Position numbers and translations under genes: made by a program. Source: Pseudomonas sp. MYb327 (GTDB lineage: Bacteria > Pseudomonadota > Gammaproteobacteria > Pseudomonadales > Pseudomonadaceae). From it: DNA of 64,000 bases. Below are positions 35,300-43,966 of the stretch, piece by piece; positions within the stretch are counted from its first letter, which is position 1, and every line of letters starts with the position of its first letter. Under the pieces are notes generated by a model. The model had not been told where the DNA came from, did not search any database, and was given only the letters and a program-made list of their open reading frames with translations. Location of the stretch: the NCBI RefSeq assembly GCF_040438925.1, contig NZ_CP159258.1, forward strand, positions 2,618,001 to 2,682,000. The letters are read 5' to 3'.

Positions 35300-35563
35300 A
35301 TGCTTGAAGTCACGCTGTATACCACCACGACCTGCCCTTACTGCCGCAACGCCAAGCGTTTGCTCGACGCCAAAGGGATTTCGTACAAGGAAATCGATGT
35401 GCGCTCAGTCGACGTGAAGAATGAAATGGTCAGCCGAAGCGGTCGCCGTACCGTCCCGCAGATCTTCTTCGGCAACTGGCACGTTGGCGGCTTCGACGAC
35501 CTGGCTCAACTTGAAAGCGAAGGCGGCATCGACGAGGTACTAAACCCGCGGATGGCGGGATAA
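35300..35563 (+). CDS. grxC: Glutaredoxin 3 (GrxC type)
   Basis: The 87-residue dithiol glutaredoxin has the active site C12-P-Y-C15, the cis-proline segment RTVPQIFFGNWHVGGFDDL and a standard length. It reduces disulfides or glutathione mixed disulfides with electrons from glutathione. AGGAG is well placed before the ATG. It is the last gene of the cyanase operon, an unusual partner; cyanate carbamoylates thiols, so thiol maintenance during cyanate exposure is a possible reason (inference). The chromosome probably has another grxC. Confidence 0.92.
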   Translation: MLEVTLYTTTTCPYCRNAKRLLDAKGISYKEIDVRSVDVKNEMVSRSGRRTVPQIFFGNWHVGGFDDLAQLESEGGIDEVLNPRMAG

Positions 35564-35583
35564 GCGCCGATGACGCCAACGTA

Positions 35584-36663
35584 TAAATCCAGCACCAGGG
35601 GGGCGTCGCCCTCCTTGGCTTGCGCCGGCACGGCGCAGCAAATCAGCACCTCCCCCTCGGCAGGCATTTCAGCTGTCAGATTAAGATAGTGCACCTGCCC
35701 ACTGATCAGTTTGGTTCGGCACGTCCCGCACGATCCACCCCGACAGCTAACGTCGGGATTCAGACCTTGGCTTTCAGCCAGCTCCAATAAGCTCCACCAC
35801 CTGGCTCCCATTGACTTTCTTTGGACGATCCTGCAAACAACACTTTGACCGGTTCACTCGCTGCTGGCACCTACTCGACTGCCGGCGTCAACTGATCCCG
35901 TTGAAGAACCAGCGTCGAAGCACCGAAAGTCTCCGCGTGAATACGGTCATCGCCAATACGTAACTCGCGTAGGCCGTCGTAAAGCGCTTGGGTAATCGGA
36001 CCCGGTCCACACAGATAAAAATCATAATTGTCCAAGGGCAACAACGCCTGAGTAACTCGACGTCGATGCGTCCAGCCATTTCATAGTGCTCACCTACACG
36101 CGCATGAGGCTCTGGTTGACTGAGCACTCGTAACGCACGGATCTTGTCTTTGGCGCGGACTGCCAATTCGTACAACTCGTCGCGGAACCCAAGTTCAGAC
36201 AACGTGCGCGTGCTTTGGATAAACCAGGTGGGGGGTGTTCGGCGCAGACGCTCCCCGTGATAGATCACCTCACGGAGCATCGAGAGCATAGGTGTTATTC
36301 CGACCCCTGCTGCCAATAGAACCAACCGTCGATACTCATCTGCCTGAACGGTGAAGCGACCCTGAGGAGCACGCGCTTCAATCAGATCGCCAACCTGAAT
36401 GCGATCATGAAAATGCGCTGCGACCATCCCGTCACGCTTGACGCTGATGCGGGAAATGGCAAAACCGCCAGGAGAGGCGGTACTGATGTTGCCATTCAAA
36501 CGATTTCGCCTTCGAGTCTTCAGGTCGATTCCCGACAACCCGAGAGCATCGCCATTTTCAATCCAAACTTAACAGGGTCACCGTCCGCGGGTAGGCAGTC
36601 GATTTGAAGCACACGCGGATCGGGAGAATGGGCAAAGCCTGGTGAGCCTTCAATGAGCGTCAT
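35584..36663 (-). pseudogene. Decayed fusion oxidoreductase: PNPOx-like, FAD/NAD(P) reductase and [2Fe-2S] ferredoxin domains
   Basis: Pieces of one protein lie in different frames. From the right: EGSPGFAHSPDPRVLQIDCL, a frame change, then GLSGIDLKTRRRNRLNGNIS (PNPOx-like part). A jump leads into the reductase (APQGRF, LLAAGVGITPMLSMLREV). Near 36060 there is a frameshift into LDNYDFYLCGPGPITQALY and a TAG after DQLTPAVE. A further frame change leads to the ferredoxin (VSCRGGSCGTCRTKLISGQ, LICCAVPAQA). The normal end LVLDL runs on without a stop. At least three lesions and an internal deletion make it non-functional. It overlaps nothing essential and abuts grxC tail to tail. Confidence 0.82.
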
Positions 36664-36687
36664 CTCCGTTCTTGGATAACGGCTGAC

Positions 36688-37368
36688 CTAGGGAAGGTCA
36701 TAAAGCTTTTTTCTGTCCTGATCGGTTTGACCCGATGGACGAATTTGTTCCCCTTTGGCGTAGGCTCGAACCACTGCTGGGCGCATGCTGATTTTTTCCA
36801 GCCAGGCGGCAACGTTAGGATAAGCATCAAGCGTCATTCCCTGCTTGTCGTGCTGAAGCACCCAAGGATAGATCGCCATATCGGCAATTGAGTACTCACC
36901 TGCGACGTACGGGCGTTCCCTTAATTGTTGCTCCAGGACGTTGTACAAACGCTCGGTTTCTTTACTGAACCTCGCAACGGCAAGCGGCACATGTTCAGAG
37001 GCATAATTGAGGAAGAACACCGCCTGCCCCAATATCGGTCCTAAGTTCGCTGCCTGCCAGAACAGCCATTGCATGACTTCTGCTGCCCCTTTGGGATCTA
37101 CTGGTAAAAATTCTCCGCGACGCTGAGCCAGGTACAACAAAATAGCCCCTGACTCAAAGACCGATACACCAGTCTCCTTATCTAAGATCGCTGGAATGCG
37201 CTGATTAGGCGAAATCCGGGTGAACTCAGTCGAAAACTGCTCACCATTGCTGATGTTGACCGGATGCGCGACGTATGGCCGTTCCGACTCCTCAAGAAAA
37301 ATGGCGACCTTCTGCCCATTGGGGGTTGGCCAGTAGTAGTAATCGACAGCATTGGAAAGATTGAACAT
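36688..37368 (-). CDS. Glutathione S-transferase (YfcG/Ure2-like)
   Basis: The 226-residue protein has an N-terminal thioredoxin-like domain (YYWPTPNGQKVAIFLEE, then QRIPAILDKETGVSVFESGAILLYLA with the cis-proline and the ES glutathione-binding pair) and a helical C-terminal domain (YSIADMAIYPWV). The TPNG motif is that of the YfcG/Ure2-like class, which has disulfide-reductase activity. AAGG precedes the ATG at 37368. It lies 30 bases downstream of an isochorismatase-like gene and 44 after a DJ-1 gene in turn, so the three probably form an operon. Confidence 0.9.
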   Translation of the reverse strand: MFNLSNAVDYYYWPTPNGQKVAIFLEESERPYVAHPVNISNGEQFSTEFTRISPNQRIPAILDKETGVSVFESGAILLYLAQRRGEFLPVDPKGAAEVMQWLFWQAANLGPILGQAVFFLNYASEHVPLAVARFSKETERLYNVLEQQLRERPYVAGEYSIADMAIYPWVLQHDKQGMTLDAYPNVAAWLEKISMRPAVVRAYAKGEQIRPSGQTDQDRKKLYDLP

Positions 37369-37398
37369 CGGCTTACCTTTTCGGCAGAAGAATGAAAT

Positions 37399-37944
37399 CT
37401 AGGCCACATACTCTTCAGTGCTCAACACTTGGGCGTAACCGAACTTCAAGGCGGCCATGAACGCCGCATGCACCAAAGGCGCGGGAACCTTGATGTCGTT
37501 GAATTCCAGGTCGTGGGTCGTACACGCATCGTGAATAACGGTCGTCTCAAACCCGAAGTCGTCAGACGCTCGGGTGACAGCATCGATGCACATGTGGCTC
37601 ATGTTGCCGACCACCGTGACCCGTTCAATCTCGTTGTGTTCAAGCACCTCAAGCAGTTCAGTTTCGCGGTATGGGTTCATGAAGTGTTTGACGATGACCA
37701 ATTCGTCCGGAAGGTTGCGCACCTTCTCGTGCAGTTGCGCGCCGTCAGAGCCAGGGACAAAAAACGGTGCATCTGGAGCTAAAGTTTCATGGCGGATGTG
37801 GATGACCAAGTCACCACGTTCACGTGCCGCTCCAATCACACGAGCAGCATTGTCAGCGGCCGCGTCAGTAGCGTTGAGTTCCCATTTTCCACCGGAAAAA
37901 TAGTCGTTCTGGATGTCAACGACGATGAGTGCTGTGTTAGTCAT
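37399..37944 (-). CDS. Isochorismatase-family cysteine hydrolase
   Basis: The 181-residue enzyme has the family triad: D10 in LIVVDIQNDYFSGG, the lysine in ELVIVKHFMNPY, and the nucleophile cysteine in GNMSHMCIDAVTRASDD. Members hydrolyse isochorismate, nicotinamide, or small amides such as ureidoacrylate; which of these applies is not evident. AAGG is eight bases before the ATG at 37944, preferred to a longer frame that would overlap the upstream DJ-1 gene. It is the middle gene of an apparent DJ-1, hydrolase, glutathione S-transferase operon. Confidence 0.88.
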   Translation of the reverse strand: MTNTALIVVDIQNDYFSGGKWELNATDAAADNAARVIGAARERGDLVIHIRHETLAPDAPFFVPGSDGAQLHEKVRNLPDELVIVKHFMNPYRETELLEVLEHNEIERVTVVGNMSHMCIDAVTRASDDFGFETTVIHDACTTHDLEFNDIKVPAPLVHAAFMAALKFGYAQVLSTEEYVA

Positions 37945-37988
37945 ACGGTTACCTTGGTAAAGAGACGATTCGGAGTGGTGGATCATTT

Positions 37989-38612
37989 TCAAGGCACTTG
38001 CGGTGTTTCGTACCAATCACGGTCGGGGGTGGCGAAGCGCATCTTCTTGCGGATAAAGGCAGCATTTTCGACGCTGGTTAATTTTTCGAGCAGTACGAAT
38101 GCAACTTCGGTGGCAGTGCCCGGCCCGCTTGAAGTGATGATTTGGTCATCGACAACCACGGGGCGATCGACGAAGCGCGCACCGGTTTCCAATAATTGAT
38201 TTTTTCGCTTGCCGCCCTCCTGGTGGTAGGTCGTGGCGTTTCTGTCACGCAACACGCCGGCCACCCCCAGACACACGGAAGACACGCACACGCTGGCAAC
38301 GGGTTTACCGACTTCGACGAAGTGCCGGATGGTCGTCAGGAAGGGTTCGCTCAGGGCCTCCTCGTAAAAACCCGACGGTTCAAAACCACCAGGCAGTGCC
38401 AGGGCATCGAAGCTGCTCAGGTCCAGATCGCTCAATAAAAAACTCGGATTGAGCGTCAGACCGAAGGTGGTCACGATCTTTCTGCGAAGGCCGGCATTGA
38501 CCAGTTCCACAGGGTGATCACCCAGCAGGTTGGCCCAGCCAAGCACATCAGTAAAAGCGGCCATTTCCATTGGCTCTACGCCGTTGGCCAGTAACATAAG
38601 CACGCGTTTCAT
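37989..38612 (-). CDS. DJ-1/PfpI-family protein (cytoplasmic)
   Basis: The 207 residues show the DJ-1 fold: VLMLLANGVEPMEMAAFTDV with the conserved Glu (E13), LALPGGFEPSGFYEE, and the nucleophile region VASVCVSSVCLGVAG, where C109 or C114 is the reactive thiol. There is no signal peptide and no AraC-type DNA-binding tail. Members act as deglycases, chaperones or amidohydrolase-like enzymes under carbonyl or oxidative stress. GGAGG precedes the ATG at 38612. It is first in an operon with the isochorismatase-like and glutathione S-transferase genes. Confidence 0.83.
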   Translation of the reverse strand: MKRVLMLLANGVEPMEMAAFTDVLGWANLLGDHPVELVNAGLRRKIVTTFGLTLNPSFLLSDLDLSSFDALALPGGFEPSGFYEEALSEPFLTTIRHFVEVGKPVASVCVSSVCLGVAGVLRDRNATTYHQEGGKRKNQLLETGARFVDRPVVVDDQIITSSGPGTATEVAFVLLEKLTSVENAAFIRKKMRFATPDRDWYETPQVP

Positions 38613-38875
38613 CAGGTATGAGCCTCCGCTATTGGAGATGGAAGAGTGTGTGTGCCCATGCTCCGCTTTAACCGCGTTGGAGAGAACGGCCACGAAATGC
38701 AATCCACTATTGCGCTCACTGAAACGCCTGAATAGGGTTTGTATCAGTTTGTAGCTCAGGCAATTCCAGACACATTTCCATGCGTAGTGCGGTTACGCCG
38801 GACACATACGAGACACACCATCAGGCTCAAATTGTCCTGTCGTTTCACTCTTCCTCCCGAGCACAGGAACACCCG

Positions 38876-39652
38876 ATGAACAAGTTATTCGCAGGTCTGG
38901 CCCTTGCCGCAGCTATGGTCAGCGCCACTGCTGCGCTTGCGGCGCCAGTTAAACCTACCGTCGTGTTGGTGCACGGCGCTTTCGCCGACTCCAGCAGCTG
39001 GAACGGTGTGGTCAAGATATTGGAAAGTGATGGCTATCCCGTCATCGCTGCCTCCAATCCGCTTCGCACCCTCAAAGGCGACGCACAATCAGTAGCTGAC
39101 GTATTGAAAAGCATCAAAACACCCGTAGTGCTGGTCGGGCACTCTTATGGTGGCCCGGTGATCAGCGAAGCCGCTTACGGCAATGCCAACGTCAAGGCGC
39201 TGGTTTATGTTGCAGCTATTGCACCTGATGCAGGTGAATCCACCGCAGACTTGGCCGGCCGCTTCCCAGGTAACACCCTGGGGCCAACCCTGGCTCCACC
39301 TGTTGAACTAGCCGATGGTGGTAAGGATTTGTACATCCAGCAGGACAAATTTCACGATCAGTTTGCCGCGGATGTGTCGAATACAGACGCCAAATTAATG
39401 GCCGCGACCCAACGTCCCGTCACAGCAGCAGCGCTCAATGAAGCATCGAGCGAACCTGCCTGGAAAACCCTTCCGTCGTATTTTGTCTATGGCGACAAGG
39501 ACAAGAATATCCCTGCGCAGGCTCAGGTGTTCATGGCTGAACGAGCACATGCCAAAAAGACCATTGTGGTCAAAGGCGCCTCGCATGTCGTGATGGTTTC
39601 TAACCCAAAAGTCGTAGCAAGCCTGATAGAAACAGCCGCTACTGCTAAATGA
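38876..39652 (+). CDS. Secreted alpha/beta hydrolase (serine esterase-like)
   Basis: The 258-residue protein has a signal peptide (cut near ALA, residue 22) and a compact hydrolase core. LVHGAFADSSSW is the oxyanion segment, S90 in VLVGHSYGG the nucleophile, YGDKDKNIP the probable acid, and GASHVVMVSNP carries the catalytic His. It resembles the widespread Pseudomonas family of small exported hydrolases annotated as salicylate-esterase-like or MhpC-like proteins; the substrate is unknown. AGGA is before the ATG at 38876. It is divergent from the DJ-1 operon. Confidence 0.87.
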   Translation: MNKLFAGLALAAAMVSATAALAAPVKPTVVLVHGAFADSSSWNGVVKILESDGYPVIAASNPLRTLKGDAQSVADVLKSIKTPVVLVGHSYGGPVISEAAYGNANVKALVYVAAIAPDAGESTADLAGRFPGNTLGPTLAPPVELADGGKDLYIQQDKFHDQFAADVSNTDAKLMAATQRPVTAAALNEASSEPAWKTLPSYFVYGDKDKNIPAQAQVFMAERAHAKKTIVVKGASHVVMVSNPKVVASLIETAATAK

Positions 39653-39693
39653 CGACTGGAAGTGACTGCCTAAGTCGCGGTTGCTGAAATCGC

Positions 39694-40605
39694 TCAAAGA
39701 GCATCCGGCTGCATGGCCGGATGTTCGCGCATGCTGTCGACAATGTAGTCGACGAAACTACGAACTCGCATTGAGGCCTTACGCCCTTCGCGATACACCA
39801 CATGCACCGGCAGCGCGGGTAATTCATAGGGCTGCAAAACACGACGCAATCGCCCGCTCTTCAGATAGTCGTACAACGGATAGCTCAGACACCGGGTAAT
39901 ACCTGCGCCATGAGCGGTAGCATCAATGGCTGCCTGGACCGTGGCACAACATATCTGTGACCGAGCCTTTACCTGGTCCAATTCACCATTATGATGAAAG
40001 TCCCATTGGACCTTCTCTCGATACACATGCGTGGCCACCAATCGATGGTTTTTCAAGTCTTGCGGCACGGTTGGCTCGCCGTGAATAGCAAGATAGGCAG
40101 GACTGCTGCAGACCATCGAGCGTACATGACCGACTTGTCGCGCAATCAATGAGGAGCTTGGCAGGTTACCGACGAGCACTGCCACATCAATGCCTTCCTC
40201 GTTCATGTTCGGGAAACGATCGTGGTATTGAGCGAAGACTTTTACTTCGGGATAAAGATTCGTGTAACCCGACAGCATCGAAGTCATGACATACCGGCTG
40301 AACAGCAATGGCAATAAAACCGTGAGATTGCCTTGTGCCTGGATGTGCAAGCCCCTGGCTGATGCCTCGGCATCATCGATAGCCTTCAGGATGCGCGAGC
40401 AATCCCCCATGAACCCTGCACCGGCCTCGGTCAACGACACCCCTCGAGTGCTTCGCACTAATAGCGGAACGCCGAGACGCGCCTCCAGGCGTGCAACTGC
40501 ACGAACAACTGTAGGACCGGACACACCAAGACGACGCGCCGCAGCAGCCAGACTGGGGCGTTCTGATAAAGCTTCGAACAACAGCATTTCATGGTATCGA
40601 TCCAT
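39694..40605 (-). CDS. LysR-family regulator, second of a tandem overlapping pair
   Basis: This 303-residue CrgA-like LysR protein begins MDRYHEMLLFEALSERPSLA, with the helix-turn-helix RLGVSGPTVVRAVARLEARL and effector part (ARLGVPLLVRSTRGVSLTEA, IDVAVLVGNLPSSSL). Its ATG overlaps the stop of the preceding LysR gene (TGATG at 40607-40603), so translation is coupled. Together with the neighbour it could form a hetero-oligomer or arise from tandem duplication. It converges on the secreted hydrolase gene. Confidence 0.88.
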   Translation of the reverse strand: MDRYHEMLLFEALSERPSLAAAARRLGVSGPTVVRAVARLEARLGVPLLVRSTRGVSLTEAGAGFMGDCSRILKAIDDAEASARGLHIQAQGNLTVLLPLLFSRYVMTSMLSGYTNLYPEVKVFAQYHDRFPNMNEEGIDVAVLVGNLPSSSLIARQVGHVRSMVCSSPAYLAIHGEPTVPQDLKNHRLVATHVYREKVQWDFHHNGELDQVKARSQICCATVQAAIDATAHGAGITRCLSYPLYDYLKSGRLRRVLQPYELPALPVHVVYREGRKASMRVRSFVDYIVDSMREHPAMQPDAL

Positions 40606-41525
40606 CAGTTCGAACCCTTCACCACAGCGCCGAGTGCCGTATCCCGCCCCAGTCGATCCGCGAGGAAATCTACGAAAGTACGAACCTTTGCCGGCACTCG
40701 GGTACTCTTCAGATACACCACCTGAATGGGCAATGCAGGCGGCTCAAAATCTTCGAGTACCAATTCCAGTTCGCCAGTGGCGACCTGGCCGGCGACTTGA
40801 TAGGACAACACCCGAGTGATTCCCCATCCCAGGCTCGCTATGTTGATTGCCGCTTGATTCGCGGTTACGACGAGACGTGGATCAAATCGAAAACTCAGTG
40901 CGTTGCCGTCATTGACGAATTGCCAATCGCTCAACAGATGACTAGCCGATGACATGACAATGTTGGCGGTGCTTAGCTCACCGGGATGTAGTGGTCTGCC
41001 GTAGCGTTCAAAATAGTCGGGTGTTCCACAAATCACCTGCCGTACTTCACCGACTTTGATGGCTTGCTGATTGCTCTCCTGTAAATGGCCTATGCGTATC
41101 GCTACATCAATACCTTCATCAGCCATGTTTACCACTCGATCAACCAGCAAGGCATTCAGATGTACTGAGGGAAACTGGTCTACGTAGTCGGCCAGAAGCG
41201 GCGCGATGTACAACTCACCAAACAAAACAGACGCTGTCACCGTCAAGTGCCCGCAGGGTATTGAATAACTACCGGCAGCAGCCTCCTCCGCTTCATCAAT
41301 ATCACTCAATATCCGCCGACAGTCCTCCAAATAACGCTGCCCCGCTTCGGTGAGATGAAGACTGCGGGTCGTTCGAGAGAGAAGTTGTGTACCTATGCGC
41401 TCTTCCATCGCGGCGATGGCACGAGTCACGCTTGGAGGAGAGATATTCAGGCGGCGAGCTGCGGCGGCAAATCCTTCCTCTTCGGCAACCGCCATAAAAA
41501 TATGCATTTCTTGAAAGCGATCCAT
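40605..41525 (-). CDS. LysR-family regulator, first of a tandem overlapping pair
   Basis: This 306-residue CrgA-like LysR protein starts MDRFQEMHIFMAVAEEEGFA, with the helix-turn-helix RLNISPPSVTRAIAAMEERI and LLSRTTRSLHLTEAG, and the effector region VDVAIRIG-like (IDVAIRIGHLQESNQQ). The ATG at 41525 was chosen because the conserved start lies there; an upstream in-frame start at 41567 adds poorly conserved residues. It is paralogous to the gene that follows, with the same MDR..EM opening and similar length. Confidence 0.88.
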   Translation of the reverse strand: MDRFQEMHIFMAVAEEEGFAAAARRLNISPPSVTRAIAAMEERIGTQLLSRTTRSLHLTEAGQRYLEDCRRILSDIDEAEEAAAGSYSIPCGHLTVTASVLFGELYIAPLLADYVDQFPSVHLNALLVDRVVNMADEGIDVAIRIGHLQESNQQAIKVGEVRQVICGTPDYFERYGRPLHPGELSTANIVMSSASHLLSDWQFVNDGNALSFRFDPRLVVTANQAAINIASLGWGITRVLSYQVAGQVATGELELVLEDFEPPALPIQVVYLKSTRVPAKVRTFVDFLADRLGRDTALGAVVKGSN

Positions 41526-41732
41526 AGGCGACCCTGTCGAGATGAGAGGACAGCGAAGTGTCGGCACGCTTGTGCATGCAGACCTATTTGCCAGTATTAC
41601 TGGCTACGGTGACTTTCGCACGTGCCGTCGGGCTGACTACATGCTCGGGAAACGAGTCAGGGGAAAAACTGCACAGCAAATGAAAAGGAACTTGCCCGAA
41701 ATGATCTCCCGGCAAGTTCCATCAGGATTGAG

Positions 41733-42362
41733 TCAAGCCTGCTGTAAACCTTTAGCAGTACGTTGCATGCCAACGAAGTTCGGCAACGCTTCGACGCTGC
41801 TCAACCAGGCACGGACATTCGGATAGTCAGTAAGCGCCACATTACCTTCAGGCGCGTGGGACACGTAGGTGTATGCGGCGACGTCGGCGATGGTCGGCTT
41901 GTCGCCCACCAGAAATTTACTTTGACCCAACTCCTCTTCCATGACCTTGAGCAGGGCATGGGAACGTTTGATGGCATCTTCGGCGTCGTAGCCAGCACCA
42001 AACACAGTAATCAACCGCGCGGTGGCAGGGCCCGAATTGATCTGGCCGGCGGCCACTGACAGCCAGCGTTGGACCTCAGCTTGCTCGATCGGGTCGGTCG
42101 GCAGCCACTGGCCTTTGCCATATTTGGCAGCGAGATAAACCAGAATTGCATTGGAGTCAGCCAGGACGGTGCCATTGTCATCGATCACCGGCACCTGCCC
42201 AAAACGGTTGCGAGCGAGGAATTCTGGCGTTTTGTGCGCGCCTTTCATCAGATCCACAAATACCAGCTCCGTTGGCAGCCCCAGCAGGGAAAGCATCAGT
42301 TCGACGCGATGCGCGTGGCCGGACAATGGGTGACGGTAAAGTTTGATCGCTTGCTGGGACAT
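41733..42362 (-). CDS. Glutathione S-transferase family protein
   Basis: The 209-residue enzyme has an N-terminal thioredoxin-like domain ([44 protein letters not shown] with cis-proline and the DS glutathione-binding pair) and a C-terminal helical domain ([21 protein letters not shown]). The SGHAHR N-terminal motif is of the beta/GstA-like bacterial type. It conjugates glutathione to electrophiles or reduces peroxides; the substrate is unknown. GGAG precedes the ATG at 42362. Confidence 0.9.
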   Translation of the reverse strand: MSQQAIKLYRHPLSGHAHRVELMLSLLGLPTELVFVDLMKGAHKTPEFLARNRFGQVPVIDDNGTVLADSNAILVYLAAKYGKGQWLPTDPIEQAEVQRWLSVAAGQINSGPATARLITVFGAGYDAEDAIKRSHALLKVMEEELGQSKFLVGDKPTIADVAAYTYVSHAPEGNVALTDYPNVRAWLSSVEALPNFVGMQRTAKGLQQA

Positions 42363-42504
42363 GGCGTACTCCGATTGTTGTTCGAGTTCGACCCGGTGAT
42401 CGCGTCGATGGGGCTATCTTCCCCTTCTCTGATAAACAGCGGAATAACCACCGATTACAATCCAGCATTTCACCAAGCGGAATGATCAGTACGTGGCGAC
42501 TGAA

Positions 42505-43398
42505 CTATTTCTTCCACTCTAGCGGCGACATTCCCAACATTAAGTCCATGAACGCAACGGATGCCGAGCTGTGGTAGTTGTTTTTGCGCCGCAGTAGCGC
42601 GGCGCCTCGGTGAGGCCCTTTATCCACCAACGGGATCTTGCGCAATGCACGGTCTTGGGTGGCAATAGGTTCTGGAAGTACGGTAGCGACCGCCGTGTGG
42701 CGAATCACTTCCAGCAATGTATTGACCGAGTTGACCTCAATCACCACCTTGGGCGTGATCCGCACTTTAGCGAAGTACTCATCAATACAGAGGCGGGTTA
42801 CGAAATCCGGCGTCAGCAGCGCAAACTCCAGTAGAGCAACCTGCTCCGCAGTGAGTGGCGTTTTGCAGTTGTATAAGGGGTGATCGCGACCCACCACCAG
42901 TCCAAGCGTTTCGATAAAAGCCGGTATCGATTCGATGTCCGGGTTTCTCACCTGATCAAACGCAATTGCAATATCCAGCGAATCGTCGGCCAGGCCGGTT
43001 TCGATATCCCCCATCGACAACTCAAAAATCTCTAGATGAATGTTGGGATAGAGAGCCGTGTAGTCCCGAACCAGCGGCCCCACGAGATACGCCATAAAGG
43101 TCGGAGTCATCGCCAAGCGCAGGGTGCCGCGAGACAAATCCTTCACATCGTGAAGCGCCCTCTTCCCAGCCGCCAACTCCACTAGCACGCGACGGGCACA
43201 CTCAATGTAAGCCTCTCCCGCATCGGTTGGTTTCACCGTCCGCGAGGTTCGGTCAAACAGTACAACGCCGAGTGTTTCTTCTAGCTGCCGGATCTGTTGA
43301 GACAACGTCGGCTGGGAAACATGCAAAGCCTCGGCGGCCCGGGTAAACCCGCCGTTATCCGCGACAGCCAACAAATATCGCAAGTGTCGTAACAGCAT
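42505..43398 (-). CDS. cynR: CynR-type LysR regulator of cyanate genes
   Basis: The 297-residue LysR protein starts MLLRHLRYLLAVADNGGFTR, with TLSQQIRQLEETLGVVLFDR, a close match to the CynR/CbbR-like branch. It is divergent from the dead cynS-DUF2790 copy at 43530, the exact arrangement of functional cynR-cynS loci, and the intervening promoter is conserved with that of the intact cynS at 33753. It therefore probably activates the distant intact operon in response to cyanate. That regulation is inferred from the shared promoter block. Confidence 0.85.
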   Translation of the reverse strand: MLLRHLRYLLAVADNGGFTRAAEALHVSQPTLSQQIRQLEETLGVVLFDRTSRTVKPTDAGEAYIECARRVLVELAAGKRALHDVKDLSRGTLRLAMTPTFMAYLVGPLVRDYTALYPNIHLEIFELSMGDIETGLADDSLDIAIAFDQVRNPDIESIPAFIETLGLVVGRDHPLYNCKTPLTAEQVALLEFALLTPDFVTRLCIDEYFAKVRITPKVVIEVNSVNTLLEVIRHTAVATVLPEPIATQDRALRKIPLVDKGPHRGAALLRRKNNYHSSASVAFMDLMLGMSPLEWKK

Positions 43399-43439
43399 GA
43401 GAACTCACCTCTATAGGCCCTGCTTATGCGTTGAATTGT

Positions 43440-43459
43440 ATATCGGTCTTGGTCGCTAT
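43440..43459. promoter_or_regulatory. CynR-site copy in the promoter of the dead cynS
   Basis: ATATCG-N8-CGCTAT, matching 33649-33668. Conserved bases continue through GATTGCTTCACACC to the AGGAG before 43530, so a whole promoter was duplicated or retained here. Confidence 0.55.
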
Positions 43460-43529
43460 CAGTCAATCGGCAGAGGATTGCTTCACACCAACGCAATACC
43501 AACCAAGCAAACCCGACAGGAGATTGACC

Positions 43530-43700
43530 ATGCAACAGTCCCACGCTTACAACGACACCAGCGTGGCATAAACCATTAGCATTTCTGACACCAGCCACGC
43601 CTGCGGGGTTGTGCAAGCCGAAATGGTCTATGAAGACTCCAAAGGAGTGCGACATATCGCAACGTACCTGGTAGAGGGTGGTGGTTGCAGCACTGGTTGA
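43530..43700 (+). pseudogene. In-frame fusion remnant: first codons of cynS joined to the end of a DUF2790 gene
   Basis: Codons 1-11 read [11 protein letters not shown], identical to intact cynS1. The frame then continues VA, a TAA at 43569-43571, and TISISDTSHACGVVQAEMVY followed by a C-terminal VEGGGCSTG before TGA at 43698-43700. The second part aligns with DUF2790 (VAKVIHI, VCGPTPVQMTY, GSGCTN), including both cysteines; the TAA stands where the family has a lysine codon. A deletion from codon 11 of cynS into DUF2790, plus a nonsense change, explains it. It shows that this locus once had the cynR, cynS, DUF2790 order. Confidence 0.85.
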
Positions 43701-43966
43701 GCAATCAAAATGCGGCCGCCTGCAGTCTGATCTGAATTGATGTTTACCCGTGAACGTCATACCCCGGACGAGCACTTCGTATGCCCAACGCGGATTACCT
43801 CGCAGAAAAGCTGTCTGCTGAAACTGAGCAGTTGCACATTCTGGTTACCAGCCGCTAGCCGTTGCGAGCTGAAGGTGAGCCTGTCCATCGATTATGTCCT
43901 TTCGCCTCTCCAACAGAGATGTGCAGGTTGACGGCCTTGAAAAACGTACTGGAGTGCCGTCTGCCG

